This document shows positions 24,706 through 32,801 of a DNA stretch of 64,000 nucleotides, in pieces. This stretch comes from Zunongwangia profunda SM-A87. Its GTDB lineage: Bacteria; Bacteroidota; Bacteroidia; Flavobacteriales; Flavobacteriaceae. Each line of letters opens with the position of its first letter. Within the stretch, counting starts at the first letter, position 1. The DNA is taken from NCBI RefSeq assembly GCF_000023465.1, contig NC_014041.1:434001-498000 (forward strand), read 5' to 3'. The notes beneath the pieces are model-generated. The model was not told where the DNA came from. It worked only from the letters and a program-made list of their open reading frames with translations, and did no database searches. The position numbers and the translations under genes are program-made.

Positions 24706-25035
24706 ATGAAAAAACCATATTACAATCCGGAATTAAAGGAGCAAGCAGTTCGTTTAAGTTACCAGCGCGAGAATATAAAAGAATTAGCAGATGAACTAGG
24801 CATAGAAGTCCAAAGGATCTACAAATGGCGCAAGGCAGCTAAAACAGCTACATTGCCTAAGCCTGAAAAACCAATAACCGATCATACTTTAGCGCTTGAA
24901 AGAATTCGCAATGCTCTTAAAGAAAAGGAACTTGAACTTGAAATATTAAAAAAGGCCGTGCACATCTTCTCCAAGAGTGATGGGAAATCTATGGATTTAT
25001 ATCCGATAGAGAGGCTGTGCAGGTTTTTAAAATAA
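24706..25035 (+). CDS. IS3-family transposase OrfA
   Basis: 109 residues: YYNPELKEQAVRLSYQ with the helix-turn-helix ELADELGIEVQRIYKWRK, then a leucine-zipper region KEKELELEILKKAVHIFSK. This is the DNA-binding OrfA of an IS3-type element. The ATG is at 24706 and the frame overlaps OrfB by 19 bases, the usual arrangement for frameshift production of the OrfAB transposase. Confidence 0.88.
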   Translation: MKKPYYNPELKEQAVRLSYQRENIKELADELGIEVQRIYKWRKAAKTATLPKPEKPITDHTLALERIRNALKEKELELEILKKAVHIFSKSDGKSMDLYPIERLCRFLK

Positions 25036-25265
25036 GTAGGAGTAGTTTTTATAGGTGGTACACAGCTGGCCCTTCAAAGCGAGCATTGGAACATAGCCTT
25101 ACAGATTTAATAAAAAAGGAACTTGACCTGAGTAAACAGCGTTATGGCGCTACACGAATAGCAGAAAAACTTAAACGTGAAGGTTACTGTATATCCAGAT
25201 GTAGAGTGACTAAAATTATGAGAGCGAACCATTGGGTAAGCAAACACAAATGGAAGTTTAATTAA
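25017..25265 (+). pseudogene. IS3-family transposase OrfB, N-terminal fragment
   Basis: The fragment reads VFKISRSSFYRWYTAGPSKR, then KELDLSKQRYGATRIAEKLK and VTKIMRANHWVSKHKWKFN, the N-terminal HTH_21 region of an IS3 OrfB. It stops after about 82 residues; the DDE catalytic core (about 200 more residues) is missing. The element is therefore a dead remnant. Confidence 0.85.
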
Positions 25266-25377
25266 GGCTATCACAGATTCCAAACTCCAAAAGAAAGTGC
25301 AAGTTCTAACCAACACTGCTGAAAAATTCAATTTAAGTGAAAGATCTATTTATTCGATCATTAGAAAAATGAAATAA
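25266..25377 (+). pseudogene. Unidentified gene tail fused after the IS fragment
   Basis: In another frame, AITDSKLQKKVQVLTNTAEK and FNLSERSIYSIIRKMK precede a stop at 25375-25377. It looks like the C-terminal helix-turn-helix of an unknown small DNA-binding protein cut by the IS deletion. Confidence 0.35.
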
Positions 25378-25403
25378 AAAAGACGCCGATTAAAGCGTCT
25401 TTC
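25378..25403. terminator. Bidirectional terminator
   Basis: Stem AAAGACGC / GCGTCTTT with loop CGATTAAA (25379-25402). It lies between the plus-strand remnant and the minus-strand hicB and can serve both. Confidence 0.75.
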
Positions 25404-25426
25404 AAATGAAGTCCTGTTTTAAGGGG

Positions 25427-25840
25427 TTAAAGCGAAACTGATATTAATTCTTGTCCTAATTCGTGAATAGCGTTTTCTATAATCTTTGCTCTCTCTTCTG
25501 AAGCATTAGCTTTACCAGAAGCATATTGACGCATCAAAGATTCATTTATTCCTGCCTTTTTGGCTATGGATGATATTTTTAATTCAGGTAATAACTTAAA
25601 TAATGAAGGGATGTTCATTACATATTCTACACGTTCTATCGATTTTACTTCATCGATCCAATCTTCATCTAAATCTTCAGCTATCTCTAAATAATCATTA
25701 AATGCTGAAGTAAAACTTTCTTTTAACTCTTCTAAAGAATTTCCGTAAGCAGTTACTCCTCCAGGGAGATTTTGGGTACTACCCCAATAAGTTCCGTCGT
25801 CTGCCTTCTCGACGAAAACTCGAATTACTTCTTGTGCCAT
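25427..25840 (-). CDS. hicB: HicB-type antitoxin
   Basis: 137 residues from the ATG at 25840. The N-terminal HicB fold is VIRVFVEKADDGTYWGSTQN with LPGGVTAYGNSLEELKES; the C-terminal helix-turn-helix is ISSIAKKAGINESLMRQYAS. It would bind HicA and repress the operon. A longer upstream extension of the same frame overlaps hicA and is not expected to be translated. Confidence 0.88.
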   Translation of the reverse strand: MAQEVIRVFVEKADDGTYWGSTQNLPGGVTAYGNSLEELKESFTSAFNDYLEIAEDLDEDWIDEVKSIERVEYVMNIPSLFKLLPELKISSIAKKAGINESLMRQYASGKANASEERAKIIENAIHELGQELISVSL

Positions 25841-25899
25841 TGTTTTGTTTTTGTACGATCTATCTGCTATTCTTTGATAGAAAAGACGGGGGAGGGTGG

Positions 25900-26082
25900 T
25901 TAGTCCAACCCCGCCTGTTTTAAAATCGACTTTACCGTTCCTATAGGTACATCTTTTTTTGGATGTGGTATTGTAACGATCCCCCTTTTTGAAGGATGCT
26001 TGAAATGATGGTGACTTCCTTTTGTTCGAACTTTGTACCAACCATCGCTTTCAACCAGCCTTATCAAAGAACTAGACTTCAT
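25900..26082 (-). CDS. hicA: HicA-type mRNA interferase toxin
   Basis: 60 residues from the ATG at 26082 (MKSSSLIRLVESDGWYKVR). The conserved GSHHHFKHP motif with the catalytic His and VTIPHPKKDVPIGTVKSILK are diagnostic of HicA, a double-stranded-RNA-binding-fold RNase that cleaves mRNA. It is first in the hicA-hicB operon; hicB starts 59 bases after its stop codon. Confidence 0.9.
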   Translation of the reverse strand: MKSSSLIRLVESDGWYKVRTKGSHHHFKHPSKRGIVTIPHPKKDVPIGTVKSILKQAGLD

Positions 26083-26086
26083 AATA

Positions 26087-26094
26087 CAAAGATA
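26087..26094 (-). promoter_or_regulatory. -7 promoter element of hicAB
   Basis: On the minus strand TATCTTTG, with ATTG at 26114-26117 exactly 19 bases upstream, which fits the Bacteroidota -33/-7 layout (TTTG-N19-TAnnTTTG) with one mismatch. The transcript would start at the hicA ATG, without a leader. Confidence 0.65.
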
Positions 26095-26110
26095 TAACAT
26101 TTTAGTTATG

Positions 26111-26124
26111 TAACAATATTGTTA
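26111..26124. promoter_or_regulatory. Probable HicB operator
   Basis: The perfect 14-base palindrome TAACAATATTGTTA covers the -33 element of the hicAB promoter, as expected for autorepression by the HicB helix-turn-helix. Confidence 0.55.
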
Positions 26125-26784
26125 TATATTTTTTATACTGTGATATAAATTAATATAAAAAAAGCCACCGCAAAACCGATGGCTCTCAAAAGGTAAAAAA
26201 GTTTAATACATCAAAATTAGAGTGTACTCAACGATAAGGATTTATCTATCGTATTTCCATTTATTACACGAAAAAAGCCACTTGTATGTAATAGCTTTTC
26301 CGATTTAACCCAATAAATTTAAAATGTTTTAACCCTTAGTAAGGATACATGAATTAACTGTATAAGGGCTGATTTTATAAACTGACTTCGACAATTTAAA
26401 CCGTAGCTATAGGTGTTTACTGTCAGCTTCCGGAGCTCTCGGTTTTTCTTACTTGCTCTCCATTCAGCGAATTTTGCTGCTGTTTCTAACCGTAGCAACA
26501 ATAAATGTATTTCGCATCCAACGCAAAAAAACTGCTCGTAGTCAATGGCTTTTATAATCGATAAGAGTTTATATCCTTACTATATAGTTAAACAAAAAAC
26601 TCATTGTTCTTTGCGGCTCTTAAAACATGAGTATTTCATAATTATCTTTTTTAGGTAATAGGTTTCCTAATGTACTGGTGCTATATAAATAGAGCCATGC
26701 ACCCCATAATGTCTACTTAAATGCTTTTCTGCTTATCTATTTGAGTTCATTTTCTCATTCAGACTGTAATGAGTTCTTTTTTAG
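26125..26784. other. Intergenic region with two minus-strand terminator-like hairpins
   Basis: No convincing gene is seen in about 660 bases. A stem AGCCA / TGGCT (26163-26184) with an A run at 26155-26162, and a second at about 26274-26300 (AAAAGC / GCTTTT), would both terminate minus-strand transcripts. A 60-codon minus-strand frame at 26319-26501 has no recognisable product. The region may hold gene remnants or a small minus-strand RNA. Confidence 0.35.
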
Positions 26785-26796
26785 TAAAACGTTTTA
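26785..26796. promoter_or_regulatory. LacI-type operator upstream of the regulator
   Basis: TAAAACGTTTTA (within GTAAAACGTTTTAT), the same palindromic core with central CG as the two operators before susC. It lies 69 bases before the lacI-type gene, which implies autoregulation. Confidence 0.75.
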
Positions 26797-26865
26797 TATT
26801 GCATTTATCTTTCGTAAATTTACTTACTTTTCGAAGCTGGGAATCCTATTACTTATCATCAAAAA

Positions 26866-27909
26866 ATGAAAAAGAAGCAAAGAGTATCCATTAAAGATAT
26901 TTCAAAAGAGTTGGGGATCTCAATTACTACAATCTCTTTTATTATTAACAAAAAAGCCAAGAACCGAATTAGTGATGAAGTAATAAAAAAGGTTGAAGAT
27001 TACATTGAGAAAGTTGGCTATGAGCCAAATACTTCTGCTCAGACCCTCCGAACGGGGAAAACCAAAACTATAGTATTTATGGCAGAGGATATTTCTGACC
27101 CCTTTTTTTCAGCTGTAGCCAAGGAAATGGAAGAAATTGCCTATAAAAATGGATATAAGATCATTTACTGTAGTACCGAAAACAATAAGGATAGAGCCGC
27201 TGAACTCATTTCTTTATTTCAAAATAGACAGGTCGATGCTTTTATAATTACTCCTCCCGAAAATTTCGAAAAAGAAATACAGGAATTAATTACTCAAAAA
27301 AATGAGGTTATCATGCTTTTTGACCGCCGTTATACTTCTACAGAGCATAATTATGTAATACTTGATAATTTTAATGGAGCTAAAATGGCAGTTAACAAGT
27401 TAATTTCATCAGGATGCAAAAATATTGCTTACGTAGGATTGAAATCAGATTTCAGCTGTATGAGTGAGCGGCTTGAAGGGTACAAAGACGCCATCAAAGA
27501 TCACCAATCCCAGCCAATTTCATTGCTTCTTCCATTTAAAGATGTTAAAACAAAAGCAGGTCGTATCCAATTTGAAAAATTCATCAATAAACATACAGCT
27601 GTCGATGGTATCCTGTTTGCCACCAATGGTTTAGCTATTAATGGACTAAAAGGATTAAAAGAATTACATAAGAATATACCTGATGAGTTAGCTGTAATCA
27701 CATTTGACGACAGAGATTTATTTGAACTACACACCCCTTCCATTAGTGTTTTATCACAACCTGTACCTGCCATGGCAACCGAGTTAATCAAGGGTACACT
27801 CGAACTTCTAAGGGCGAAAAACGATAAAAACGAAATTTTTCAAAAAATTCTTCCCGGAAATTTAATCACCAGAGATTCCTGTAAATTAACTATTTACGAT
27901 AAAAAATAG
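26866..27909 (+). CDS. LacI-family transcriptional regulator
   Basis: 347 residues. The N-terminal HTH reads VSIKDISKELGISITTISFI with the hinge helix motif GYEPNTSAQTLRTGKTKTI. A periplasmic-binding-like effector domain follows (VFMAEDISDPFFSAVAKEME, GCKNIAYVG and ITFDDRDLFELHTPSISV). It sits divergent-free, directly upstream of the SusC/D operon, and the palindrome GTAAAACGTTTTAC found in both promoters is its probable binding site. The effector is likely the imported sugar of this locus. Confidence 0.93.
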   Translation: MKKKQRVSIKDISKELGISITTISFIINKKAKNRISDEVIKKVEDYIEKVGYEPNTSAQTLRTGKTKTIVFMAEDISDPFFSAVAKEMEEIAYKNGYKIIYCSTENNKDRAAELISLFQNRQVDAFIITPPENFEKEIQELITQKNEVIMLFDRRYTSTEHNYVILDNFNGAKMAVNKLISSGCKNIAYVGLKSDFSCMSERLEGYKDAIKDHQSQPISLLLPFKDVKTKAGRIQFEKFINKHTAVDGILFATNGLAINGLKGLKELHKNIPDELAVITFDDRDLFELHTPSISVLSQPVPAMATELIKGTLELLRAKNDKNEIFQKILPGNLITRDSCKLTIYDKK

Positions 27910-27959
27910 CTTTTTGTAGGGTGTGAAATTTTAAAATTATCCTTACAAATTAATAATAT

Positions 27960-27973
27960 GTAAAACGTTTTAC
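27960..27973. promoter_or_regulatory. LacI-type operator 1 of the sus operon
   Basis: Perfect palindrome GTAAAACGTTTTAC. It directly abuts the -7 element TAAATTTG at 27974-27981, so a bound repressor would block the polymerase. Confidence 0.8.
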
Positions 27974-27981
27974 TAAATTTG
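27974..27981 (+). promoter_or_regulatory. -7 promoter element of the sus operon
   Basis: TAAATTTG, matching TAnnTTTG, between the two operators. The leader to the susC ATG at 28232 would be about 245 bases, leaving room for other control. Confidence 0.6.
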
Positions 27982-28015
27982 ATTATATTAGTACTGTATT
28001 TTTTAAATTCATCAT

Positions 28016-28029
28016 GTAAAACGTTTTAC
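28016..28029. promoter_or_regulatory. LacI-type operator 2 of the sus operon
   Basis: A second perfect GTAAAACGTTTTAC, 56 bases centre to centre from operator 1 and downstream of the predicted transcription start, as in looping or roadblock repression. Confidence 0.8.
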
Positions 28030-28231
28030 TATATCGTTGTAGATGCCAAAATGATAAAATTACAATTGGAAACTTATGAGATGGTCATTTCTATGGGAGC
28101 ATTTTTATAGGCCTAACATGAGTACTATTAGGTTTTAATTCCTCAGAAGGAATTGAATCAAAGGAAATAGATTCCGAGAGCGAATTCGGATAATAATCGC
28201 AGTTCTTATATTAATCTTTGAATACTTAATT

Positions 28232-31200
28232 ATGATAACACAAAAAAGCGTTTCCTGCCTCTTATTCGTATGGGCGATCTGTGCGGGAAGTATAGCTTAC
28301 TCACAAACAATTACAGGTACTGTAAAAGATGCTCGTGGTCCATTGCCTGGGGTTTCTATCAGTGAAAAAGGTACTGAAAATGGTACCGTTTCAGACTTTG
28401 ACGGGAAATACGAAATCGATGTTTCTAGTCAAGATGTAACTCTTGTATTCTCTTATTTAGGCTATGTGACTAGGGAGATACCGTGGAATGGTGAAAATAA
28501 CGTAGAAGTGGTACTGCAGGAAAGTACAGAGCAGCTCGATGAACTGGTTATAGTAGGTTATCAATCCCAAAAAGAGTCAACCATCACTGGGGCCGTATCA
28601 TCTGTTAATGTCAAACAATTAGAATCCCGCAGAGTTCCGGGCGTAACTCAGGCATTACAGGGGCAGGTTGCGGGAGTAAATATTACTCAAAGTACGGGTG
28701 CCCCGGGCGAAGAAGTGGAAGTCCGAATACGGGGTAACGGAACGATAGGCAATAATAATCCCTTATATATTATTGACGGTGTTCCCAGTAGAGAAATCTC
28801 TTTCCTAAATCCTTCCGATATAAAGTCTATGTCGGTCTTAAAAGATGCGGCAGCTGCCTCCATTTACGGTTCAAGGGCTGCTGGTGGAGTTATTGTTATA
28901 GAAACCAAAAGTGGTTCTGATCGCAGCGGTTTTCAAATAGATTATTTCGGAGGCTTGCAAAAAGTCACCAATTTGCCTAATATGCTTAATGCGGATCAAT
29001 ACCTAAATACCGTGACCACTGCCTGGAATAATGCGGGCTATTCCGGAACCAATCCCTATCTCGCCGATGCTGGTAGATCCGATTTCGCTGACGTAGACTA
29101 TTTAGATGAACTATTTGAATTGGGAAAAACAAATAGTGTACAACTCTCCACATCCGGAGGTAATGAAAAAACAAATTTCTTCTTAAGTGCTGGATATTAC
29201 GGGCAAGACGGAATTGTAGTCTACGACAATGATAAATTTAACCGTCTAAACCTGCGTAGCAATATAAATTCCAATGTCACCAATCGCATTAAAGTGGGGG
29301 CGAATGTTCAAATATCATATGAACAGCAGGATAAAATTTCTTCGAAAGGGGATGCACCAGGAATCATACGTCATGCTTTTCTGCGCCCTCCCATTATACC
29401 GGTTTATAAAAATCCTTCAGATCCTACATATTCAGAAGAAGACCCTTTTACAGACTTGCCTTTTTATGTTGATCCTGATAATTTTGAAAGCAATAAATAT
29501 GAATATTCTCAAAACCCTATAGCGCTTGCCTATTTTACCGATAACACGACTAGAACTTTTAAAACGTTTGGAAATTTATTCGCTGAATATCAGATCCTGT
29601 CAGATAACTCCTTGAAATTCAAAACAAATTTCGGAGCAGATATAAACTTTGGTCATCAAAAGGCTTTTAATCCTAATTATGGAGATGACGATGGTCAGGG
29701 GGCAGAAATTGATAGCGGTCTGGGACGCCAAAATCGTCCTACCAATCTATCTGAATCCAGGTATGAAGACATGACCTTTACATGGAATAATAGCTTTATG
29801 TACAATAAAGAAATTGGAGACCATGATATAAATGCACTGGCTGGAATTGAATTTATAAAAAATAATTCTTCCGGAATAAATGCTTCAAGACAACGATTTG
29901 ATTATACCGAACCTAATTTCAGATATCTCGACTTTGGTGGGACCGATCGGGACATATGGAATGGGGGGCTGGCCGAAGAATGGGCGTTATTCTCCTATTT
30001 TGGTTCTGCTACCTATTCCTACCAGGATAAATATTTAATCACTGCTAATCTTCGAGCCGATGCTTCTTCGAGGTTTTCAAAAGATAATCGCTGGGGATAC
30101 TTCCCTTCGATTTCAGCGGGTTGGACTATTTCGAAGGAAAACTTTATGGATAATTTAGATTGGTTGAACCAACTGAAGTTGCGAGCCAGTTGGGGGCAGC
30201 TTGGAAATCAGGAGATACCCAATTACGCCTATTTAACCTTATACCGAAGAGATGCCGATCGTTACCTGATTAGTCGTTACGGGAATCCTGATTTAAAGTG
30301 GGAAACTACAGCACAAGTGAACATAGGGATCGATTTTGGATTGTATAGTAACAAACTCTCTGGAAGTATTGATTATTTCGAGAAAACTACTTCGGATATA
30401 CTCCTTCCAATTTCTCTCCCCAAGTTTGTAGGTGATGTTTCGGCCACTTATCTTAATTCAGGCGAGGTGCAGAATTCCGGGCTGGAATTTGGATTATCTT
30501 ACAGGAATTATGAGAATCCTTTAAAATTTCAAATTAGTGGGAATTTGTCCACACTAAAGAATGTGGTGAATTCCTTGCACCCTAACTTACCTTATCTTAC
30601 AGGGAATGTCACCAGAACCCAGGAGGGCCATCCGCTAAATGCATATTATGGTTTTGTTCAAGAGGGGATTTACCAAAATCAGACGGAAGTTTCTGAACAT
30701 CTATATGGAACTAATAATCCGCCACAACAACCGGGGGATATTAAATTTAAAGATTTAGATGGAAACGGAGTAATAAATGACAATGATCGTGATTTTATAG
30801 GAAATCCAAATCCAAAATTATCGTATGGTCTGAATGTTTCCATGAATTACATGAGTTTTGATTTTAATTTTCTTTTTCAGGGGGTTGAGGGTGTTGACCG
30901 CTATAATGATTTAAAGAAAATTATCGATTATGATACCAGGCCATTCAATTATACGGATCGTGTACTGGGCGCCTGGGATGGGGAAGGTTCAACCAATACA
31001 ATACCCAGAGTAAGTTTTACCGATAATGGAAGCAGTAGAGTCTCTGATATCTTTGTGGAGGATGCTTCCTATCTAAGACTTAAGAATGTAGAGCTGGGAT
31101 ATACTTTTGATGTGGAAAAAGTGGGGAATTTCAGAATATATACCTCCGGTCAGAACTTACTTACTTTTACCGATTATTCCGGTTTAGATCCTGAATCTAC

Positions 31201-31270
31201 CGATTTAATCGATTTCGGAACATATCCGCAATCATTAACCATATTGTTTGGAGTTCATGCAAACTTCTAA
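28232..31270 (+). CDS. SusC/RagA-type TonB-dependent outer-membrane transporter
   Basis: This 1012-residue protein has a signal peptide (cleavage near AYSQT, about residue 25), an N-terminal carboxypeptidase-D-like regulatory domain (ITGTVKDARGPLPGVSISE), the linker ELVIVGYQSQKESTITGAV and a plug domain with RIRGNGTIGNNNPLYIIDGV. The barrel ends with LTILFGVHANF, with Phe at the end. It forms the outer-membrane gate of a glycan importer with the downstream SusD protein. Two LacI operators precede it. The substrate is probably a mannose-containing oligosaccharide, inferred from the GH130-like neighbour. Confidence 0.95.
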   Translation: MITQKSVSCLLFVWAICAGSIAYSQTITGTVKDARGPLPGVSISEKGTENGTVSDFDGKYEIDVSSQDVTLVFSYLGYVTREIPWNGENNVEVVLQESTEQLDELVIVGYQSQKESTITGAVSSVNVKQLESRRVPGVTQALQGQVAGVNITQSTGAPGEEVEVRIRGNGTIGNNNPLYIIDGVPSREISFLNPSDIKSMSVLKDAAAASIYGSRAAGGVIVIETKSGSDRSGFQIDYFGGLQKVTNLPNMLNADQYLNTVTTAWNNAGYSGTNPYLADAGRSDFADVDYLDELFELGKTNSVQLSTSGGNEKTNFFLSAGYYGQDGIVVYDNDKFNRLNLRSNINSNVTNRIKVGANVQISYEQQDKISSKGDAPGIIRHAFLRPPIIPVYKNPSDPTYSEEDPFTDLPFYVDPDNFESNKYEYSQNPIALAYFTDNTTRTFKTFGNLFAEYQILSDNSLKFKTNFGADINFGHQKAFNPNYGDDDGQGAEIDSGLGRQNRPTNLSESRYEDMTFTWNNSFMYNKEIGDHDINALAGIEFIKNNSSGINASRQRFDYTEPNFRYLDFGGTDRDIWNGGLAEEWALFSYFGSATYSYQDKYLITANLRADASSRFSKDNRWGYFPSISAGWTISKENFMDNLDWLNQLKLRASWGQLGNQEIPNYAYLTLYRRDADRYLISRYGNPDLKWETTAQVNIGIDFGLYSNKLSGSIDYFEKTTSDILLPISLPKFVGDVSATYLNSGEVQNSGLEFGLSYRNYENPLKFQISGNLSTLKNVVNSLHPNLPYLTGNVTRTQEGHPLNAYYGFVQEGIYQNQTEVSEHLYGTNNPPQQPGDIKFKDLDGNGVINDNDRDFIGNPNPKLSYGLNVSMNYMSFDFNFLFQGVEGVDRYNDLKKIIDYDTRPFNYTDRVLGAWDGEGSTNTIPRVSFTDNGSSRVSDIFVEDASYLRLKNVELGYTFDVEKVGNFRIYTSGQNLLTFTDYSGLDPESTDLIDFGTYPQSLTILFGVHANF

Positions 31271-31289
31271 ATGTCTAAAGATTTCAATT

Positions 31290-32780
31290 ATGAAAAAATC
31301 AATATTAAAATTTCTTACAGTGGTATGTTTTATAGCGTTTTCAGGCTGTGATTCCTACCTGGATGAAGATCCTATCGGTTTAATTACCAAGGATCGAATA
31401 GACACCGAGCCAACCGCTGCTTCTATTATCTCCTCGGTTAACTCAACTTATCAATTACTCTCCAGAACTCTCAATGTTATTGGACAATGGAATTGGGATC
31501 AGGGGACCATTACCAGAAATGATTTCTTACTTCAGGATATCGCTTCGGGCGATATGCAAAAGAAATGGAATCCTGATGGTGACCAGGCATGGATGGATGA
31601 AGTTGCGGCATTTAATTTTACTTCTATGAATCCCGGTTTCAATGGAATCTGGAGTTATGATTATGAAGGGATCTCACGCGCAAATCAGGCAATAACTACG
31701 CTTAATAACTCAGAGGTCATGTCTTCCGTTGATATGGATGGAGCTACAAAAGATCGCTTGTTGGGAGAAGTATATTTCTTGAGAGCCTTCTATTATTTTG
31801 ACCTGGTCAACAATTTTGGAGGTGTGCCTTTGCTTACAGAGCCTTTACAGGATTTTTCAGATGCTTACCAGGTAGCCAAACGCAGTACGCAACAGGAGAT
31901 TTGGGCTCAAATAACTGCAGATCTTCAGGAATCGGTTTCCTTACTGGCCGAACAAAAATATTCCAGCAATGCTGAACCGTGGAGGGTTTCTATCGGAGCG
32001 GCAATTGCCATGCAGGCAAAGGTGAATTTGTTTCAGCAAAATTGGAATGAAGTGATTAATAAAGTGAATCAATTGCAGGGGTATAACTTTTATTCTCTGG
32101 ATAATAATTATTTTGATCCTTTCGATGTAAACAAAGAGTACCAGGAAAATGAAGTAATTTTCTCATATGATCATGTTTCAGGACTCACCCCCTCAAAAGG
32201 GAATGGTCTTTCAGCATTAATGGGCTGGGGGTTTTTGGCACCAACCCAGAACTTTTTAGATGCATTTGAAGAAAATGATCCAAGACTGGAATATACGGTT
32301 CAGGTAGCCCAGCAACAACAACATAAACTACTGGGGACTACCGATGGAAGATATAAGGGCAATGAAGATTCTCCGGGAAATAAAGTATATATCCGTTATG
32401 CTGACGTGCTGCTGTGGAAAGCCGAAGCATTCATTGAGAACGGAGAGATAGAGAAAGGTTTGGCAATTATCGATCAGATTCGTACCCGAGCACGTAATAC
32501 TCCAAAGATTGATGGCAGCGCTACCCCTTCCAATGCATTGCCTAATTATGCCGGCACAGGGGTTTCCAAGGCCGAAGCTCTACAGATTTTGCGTCATGAA
32601 AGACGGGTGGAGTTGGGCTTTGAATCACAAAGATTTAATGATCTAAAACGTTGGGGTATTGCGGAGGATGTATTGACCAACCTGGGAAAAAATTACCAAA
32701 GTTATAACAGCCTTTATCCTATTCCACAAGGAGAAATAGATCGTTCTGGAGGACAGATAGAACAAAATCCCGGATACTAA
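31290..32780 (+). CDS. SusD/RagB-family glycan-binding lipoprotein
   Basis: 496 residues. The lipobox is FIAFSGC at about residues 13-19, so the Cys is lipidated. A TPR-like helical fold follows (SRANQAITTLNNSE, EVYFLRAFYYFDLVNNFGGV) and the C-terminal half has YIRYADVLLWKAEAFIENGE and RHERRVELGFESQRFNDLKR, standard SusD segments. It caps the SusC transporter on the cell surface. The ATG at 31290 is used; a longer frame from 31248 would overlap susC. It lies 20 bases after susC. Confidence 0.95.
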   Translation: MKKSILKFLTVVCFIAFSGCDSYLDEDPIGLITKDRIDTEPTAASIISSVNSTYQLLSRTLNVIGQWNWDQGTITRNDFLLQDIASGDMQKKWNPDGDQAWMDEVAAFNFTSMNPGFNGIWSYDYEGISRANQAITTLNNSEVMSSVDMDGATKDRLLGEVYFLRAFYYFDLVNNFGGVPLLTEPLQDFSDAYQVAKRSTQQEIWAQITADLQESVSLLAEQKYSSNAEPWRVSIGAAIAMQAKVNLFQQNWNEVINKVNQLQGYNFYSLDNNYFDPFDVNKEYQENEVIFSYDHVSGLTPSKGNGLSALMGWGFLAPTQNFLDAFEENDPRLEYTVQVAQQQQHKLLGTTDGRYKGNEDSPGNKVYIRYADVLLWKAEAFIENGEIEKGLAIIDQIRTRARNTPKIDGSATPSNALPNYAGTGVSKAEALQILRHERRVELGFESQRFNDLKRWGIAEDVLTNLGKNYQSYNSLYPIPQGEIDRSGGQIEQNPGY

Positions 32781-32801
32781 TCAATAAAAAATGTGTAATC
32801 A

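Noticed and set aside
25841..26041. N-terminal extension of HicB overlapping hicA
   Set aside because: The extension overlaps hicA in another frame, and the HicB domain starts normally at the ATG at 25840.
26319..26501. 60-codon minus-strand frame in the hicA to lacI gap
   Set aside because: No family features or convincing start; it may be a remnant, so it is only mentioned in the intergenic entry.
29274..29522. Alternative plus-strand frame inside susC
   Set aside because: The SusC frame is intact and conserved across it; the alternative has no family similarity.
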